From Papaver somniferum (Eukaryota > Streptophyta > Magnoliopsida > Ranunculales > Papaveraceae), in contig NW_020639929.1 in assembly GCF_003573695.1 (NCBI RefSeq), positions 2,012,406 to 2,076,405 on the forward strand: 64,000 bases of DNA, read 5' to 3'. Below, piece by piece: positions 60,342-64,000 of this stretch. A program made the translations under genes and the position numbers. Each line of letters opens with the position of its first letter. The first letter of the stretch is position 1. The notes under the pieces were generated by a model, which made no database searches, was not told the DNA's origin, and saw nothing but the letters and a program-made list of their open reading frames with translations.

Positions 60342-63300
60342 AAACTCTCGGCCTTCTTTTGCTTGTGACGTGAGTGAGTATCTAACCATTCCACCATTTT
60401 TCTGATAGTTATTTTATCAAAATAGAGCTTGTGCTCTTATTTTAGTTTGCAAGTAAAATTGGTTGTTTAGTTTTTAAGGTATGTCAAGACGTCTTTGATC
60501 CTTTTTGATTAACCCTGGAACTTTTTGACTTAATTTTTTCTTTGTGCTTTTGTTTTGGTAAGGATCGCTTGATCCTTTTTTGGTTGTTTTCGTTCGCGCA
60601 TGACTTGTATGCTTCTTAATATAATTTCTTTTGATGGATTAAAAAAAAAAAGAGAATGTGGTGCGGACAAATGCAATGATAATTACTTCTGGTAATTTTA
60701 TTATTGTATTAGAGTGACGTTTCCCATATCAATGAAACTTGTTAGTTAATTTAGTTTTCTTTTCTCTCTTTAATTGCAATAACAATTATCATTGCAAATT
60801 TTTTCTACCCAAATTGCCAACAAGACAAATACATGGAGTAGACTCTAACTCTCTCATATATATATATATATTCTTTTGGTTGATATTTTCTTGAAATCAA
60901 AGAGCAGGAAAACACGTGTATACGGGGAAGCACCAAAGAAAAGGGTGGGATGCATGAACACAAATTCACACTCCCTCCTTCGAGTCCCTCCTATCTATAT
61001 CCCATCTACTCTAGTTTTTCATTTTTTCTATATCCTAAATTACACATATACCCTTCCACGTGGCAAGACAACCGCTGGTTTTGGCTTTAACACGAGTGAA
61101 GCACTCTCACATGGTTTGCTGACAACACTCTCGGTCACGTGCTATTTGGGTCCCACTCCCACACCCGTCTAATAAAATAACATAAAGAAAATTGTCATAA
61201 CAAAACCCTCCACGCCAAGCAACGACCTGGTGCCCCCTTCTCTTTTCTTTTCAGCCTTTTTTTCTTTCTTTCTTCTTCTTTTCCTTTAATTTCAAGCATA
61301 ATATTTCACTTAACCTTATCCATCTTCCATCTAGGGGAAGACACAAATATTTGCGGTCTTGAGCTCTACCTTCTATTCCCCAACTCGACCCATGACTATG
61401 AGTTCGAGTCAGCGGTCACATTGTGGACAAATGCCATCAGGGGTGGACCTAGAATCTGATCTAGCCTTGACTTACCCGGGCTAAAGCTCAGATTAGTCGT
61501 AGTCAACCACTGAACGCCATATATTTGGGATATCTATTCTTGCCCTGCATTTAGTGCACATCTGTTTCTTGATATATTTATTAGGTCCGTGTCTGTAGCA
61601 AGTTTCCTGAACTATTCTCAAACTGAATTGTTTTCTTGAATTATACTCATATCCCACAATTTGTGTGTAGTAGTACATTTTGGTGCCCATCAACGATCCT
61701 CAATAAGTCATATGTGTGTAATTGTTGGATTATTCGTAAACTAAAGCGTATACAATGATGCAGGACAGTAATAAAATTTAAGCAATTTAACATTATTTAC
61801 ATGATTTTATTTTTCCAGTGTTTTTTCTCGATTTTTCAGTCAAGATAATCAGACAAATATTGAAAGGTGATGTGAATTATTTTCCATCACGAGAAATGGA
61901 TCAAAGTAATCAACATTGTTTGCAATTCATACAAAAGGGGAATGCTGGGAAGAAAGGTTCCACATAAAGAACATGAGATCTATTGAGAGCCATTTTGAAA
62001 TTTTTTTAAACGGTATATTTATAATTTGCTAATATTTTTCAATCGTTAAATTTTTTAGTATTAACGAACTACGAACTCAGATCATCGATATCATTAGCCA
62101 ATAACTTTGCCATGACATCCGTACATCTAGAACTTTTATTCAAAAATGTCATAAAATCCCAAGAAAGCAAATTGTACGTGGAGATGGTCAAGTGGACCTA
62201 ATTACATAAGAGCTCTACTTCGGCGGATTGAGAAGACAAAGAGTGAGACCCTGGTCTGGTTCACGGTCCACTAAAAGACTAGGGTCAGTTTCTAGCAAAT
62301 TTGATCCGTCAGGACTAACCCTAATTACATTGACATGTTTATTTCTGACTAACTAACATGTAATGAAAATGATCATGACCGTAAGATACAAATTAACTGA
62401 GCCATTGAGCTGTAATCGTCGTGCTTAAACGTGGGTTAGGCACTAAAATAAACAAAAGGGCAAAATCGGAATTAAGGAAAGTGCGATTTTTTGTAAATTA
62501 AAAAGATAAAACAAAAAAAATAAAACGCAACTCCCGAGGAAAAATAAAGCAGAGGAATCCGGCTGTAAACTTGGACGCTAATGCACGAGTCACAGCGACA
62601 AACCTGCTAGATCGGTTCCTTAGGGTTGAATTAATCACTTAATTTCTCTTCTTTCCAGCATTTTTATTTTCCTGCAATCCAACGAAAGTACGATTATGTC
62701 CCTCTTCATGTCAACTCTCTTTAGAGCACTGGGAGGAAACATATCCGTACAGGGCAGGGAGTTAGAGACTGTAAAGCCCAATAATTAGTATGCTATTAAC
62801 AACAATTGCCCTTGTACGTAACGTTGTATGTTCAGAGATTATGCTTCTTGGTTTTTGTAATTACAAGTAGTAAAATTACTATAATAAACATCTCTCAAAA
62901 TCTTTATAGGGGTTCGAGCATTTGATCATGTTCTCACCGCTCATATCAGATGACCCTTGGGAACATCACTAGGACGGCCGGCCTTTATATTTGAAGGATA
63001 ATGCCGAGTCACCCGGCAGAGCCTAAAAGAATGTGACTTGCCAGAGGTAGATTTAGCATTGTGGTACACTACTTTTGTTAGATGAACTGTCAAAAAGTAC
63101 GACGACAACAGATGAAGCTATTGGATGAAGCAATTAGCTTGTTCATGAACAAAGTGTACCACGTACATGGACCCTGACCGGTGATGCATTGAATACTAAA
63201 CGCATAGAGGGCCGAAGGTCCGTACCAAGGTTGTCCATACTTAAGCTTAATGCTGGTAAGTTTTTGTTTATCAATAGAGATAAAATGATTGCAATGTCGC

Positions 63301-64000
63301 ACACAATATTTTTTCGCTAGTCATGTAATTGGCTCAATGGCTCAACTCATTATCTACGAAGAATTTAAATTGCAAATGGTTTGAAACGCCCGAACACCAA
63401 AAAGCAGAATCGTTATTGAATTGAATATTTTTTTCCTGTTATTGAATTGAATATTTTTTTCCTTTATAGTAAGAAAATCTATATGTTTTTCAAAAATTAA
63501 TTACGGATTCTACATATTTATTAACCAAATCAAGAATTTAAATACCGTCTAACAATATCCAGCAATATGTATGCATTATCAGTGGAATACTAGATACACC
63601 AGTTAATATTGAAACTAATGCAACACTAAGCATTGAATCTTCAATTAAATCTGGTGTATCACTATGATTTAGTTCCATTTAGGTGAGCAATTACTTAAAA
63701 AAGCCACAAATTCAAAGTAAAGGGCAATAAAGTCATTCAAACTACAATGGCAATAATTAATGAATTTCCAAAAATAAAAAGGGTAATAAAGTAATTAAAG
63801 TAAACAGTTTTAAACAACTTTATTATTATCATCATTTTCTCTCTACACAGTGAATTGAATACAAATTTTCATGGCAGAATAAAAGATTCTTTTAATTACT
63901 TTAATTATATTTCCATTTTTTAACTCATGAAATTCATCCATTTTAGCTGTCCACCTATCATCTTCAAGAACACATTAAACCCTACTCTTATAATGTGTTG
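60342..64000. other. Anonymous AT-rich DNA, no gene recognised
   Basis: No coding region, RNA gene or complete element could be supported. It contains a short TA run at 60859-60871, a pyrimidine-rich stretch (61233-61290) that could belong to a leader or promoter, and AATTGAATATTTTTTTCCT duplicated at 63420-63462. It may hold the upstream region of a gene lying beyond the window. Confidence 0.4.

Noticed and set aside
61200..61500. Promoter and first exon of a gene
   Set aside because: A pyrimidine-rich tract and a possible splice site were seen, but no coding frame or family could be supported.

Overview
This is plant nuclear DNA. It is AT-rich, has spliced genes with GT-AG introns, and is crowded with plant LTR, LINE, hAT and Mutator-like elements. 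The species cannot be read from the sequence; a eudicot, possibly a basal one such as a poppy relative, is only a guess. Most of the window is transposon debris. Two real cellular genes sit in the middle.

Layout. 1-9.8 kb: a decayed plant-mobile-domain (PMD) pseudogene interrupted by an 8.2-kb minus-strand LTR element with 2.4-kb LTRs and no pol. 10-12.6 kb: a small unrecognised two-exon ORF and non-coding DNA. 12.6-16.5 kb: a 5'-truncated LINE with poly(A) and a 15-bp target-site duplication (TSD), next to an ankyrin/PGG pseudogene (16.8-17.9 kb). 18.5-20.5 kb: a GC-rich minisatellite containing a 341-bp TRIM element, then a second truncated LINE. 21.4-31.8 kb: an LTR-internal-LTR-partial-internal array of the same pol-less LTR family. 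32.3-33.2 kb: a hAT-type MITE. 34.3-36.2 kb: an intact SEC13 gene. 37-40.3 kb: a ten-exon TMX2-like gene, convergent with SEC13, with a hAT MITE in one intron and one suspicious splice donor. 40.7-42.3 kb: a Mutator-like non-autonomous element full of palindromic repeats. 42.4-43.4 kb: a degenerate copia pol. 43.7-49 kb: two old plus-strand LTRs. 50.2-52.7 kb: a solo LTR with a 5-bp TSD. 54.3-58.9 kb: a complete hAT transposon with 8-bp TSD, TIRs and a frameshifted transposase. 59-64 kb: repeats, a 270-bp-arm inverted repeat, and anonymous DNA.

Functionally, SEC13 (COPII coat and nuclear pore) and the TMX2-like ER membrane thioredoxin-fold protein are neighbours that both act in the early secretory pathway; whether this matters is unknown. 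The most distinctive feature is the pol-less LTR family. It has two complete or near-complete copies, one partial copy and one solo LTR, plus two distant LTR relatives. It encodes a coiled-coil/zinc-knuckle gag-like protein and a conserved cysteine-containing domain that I do not recognise. Its LTRs carry a drifting array of short palindromic motifs.
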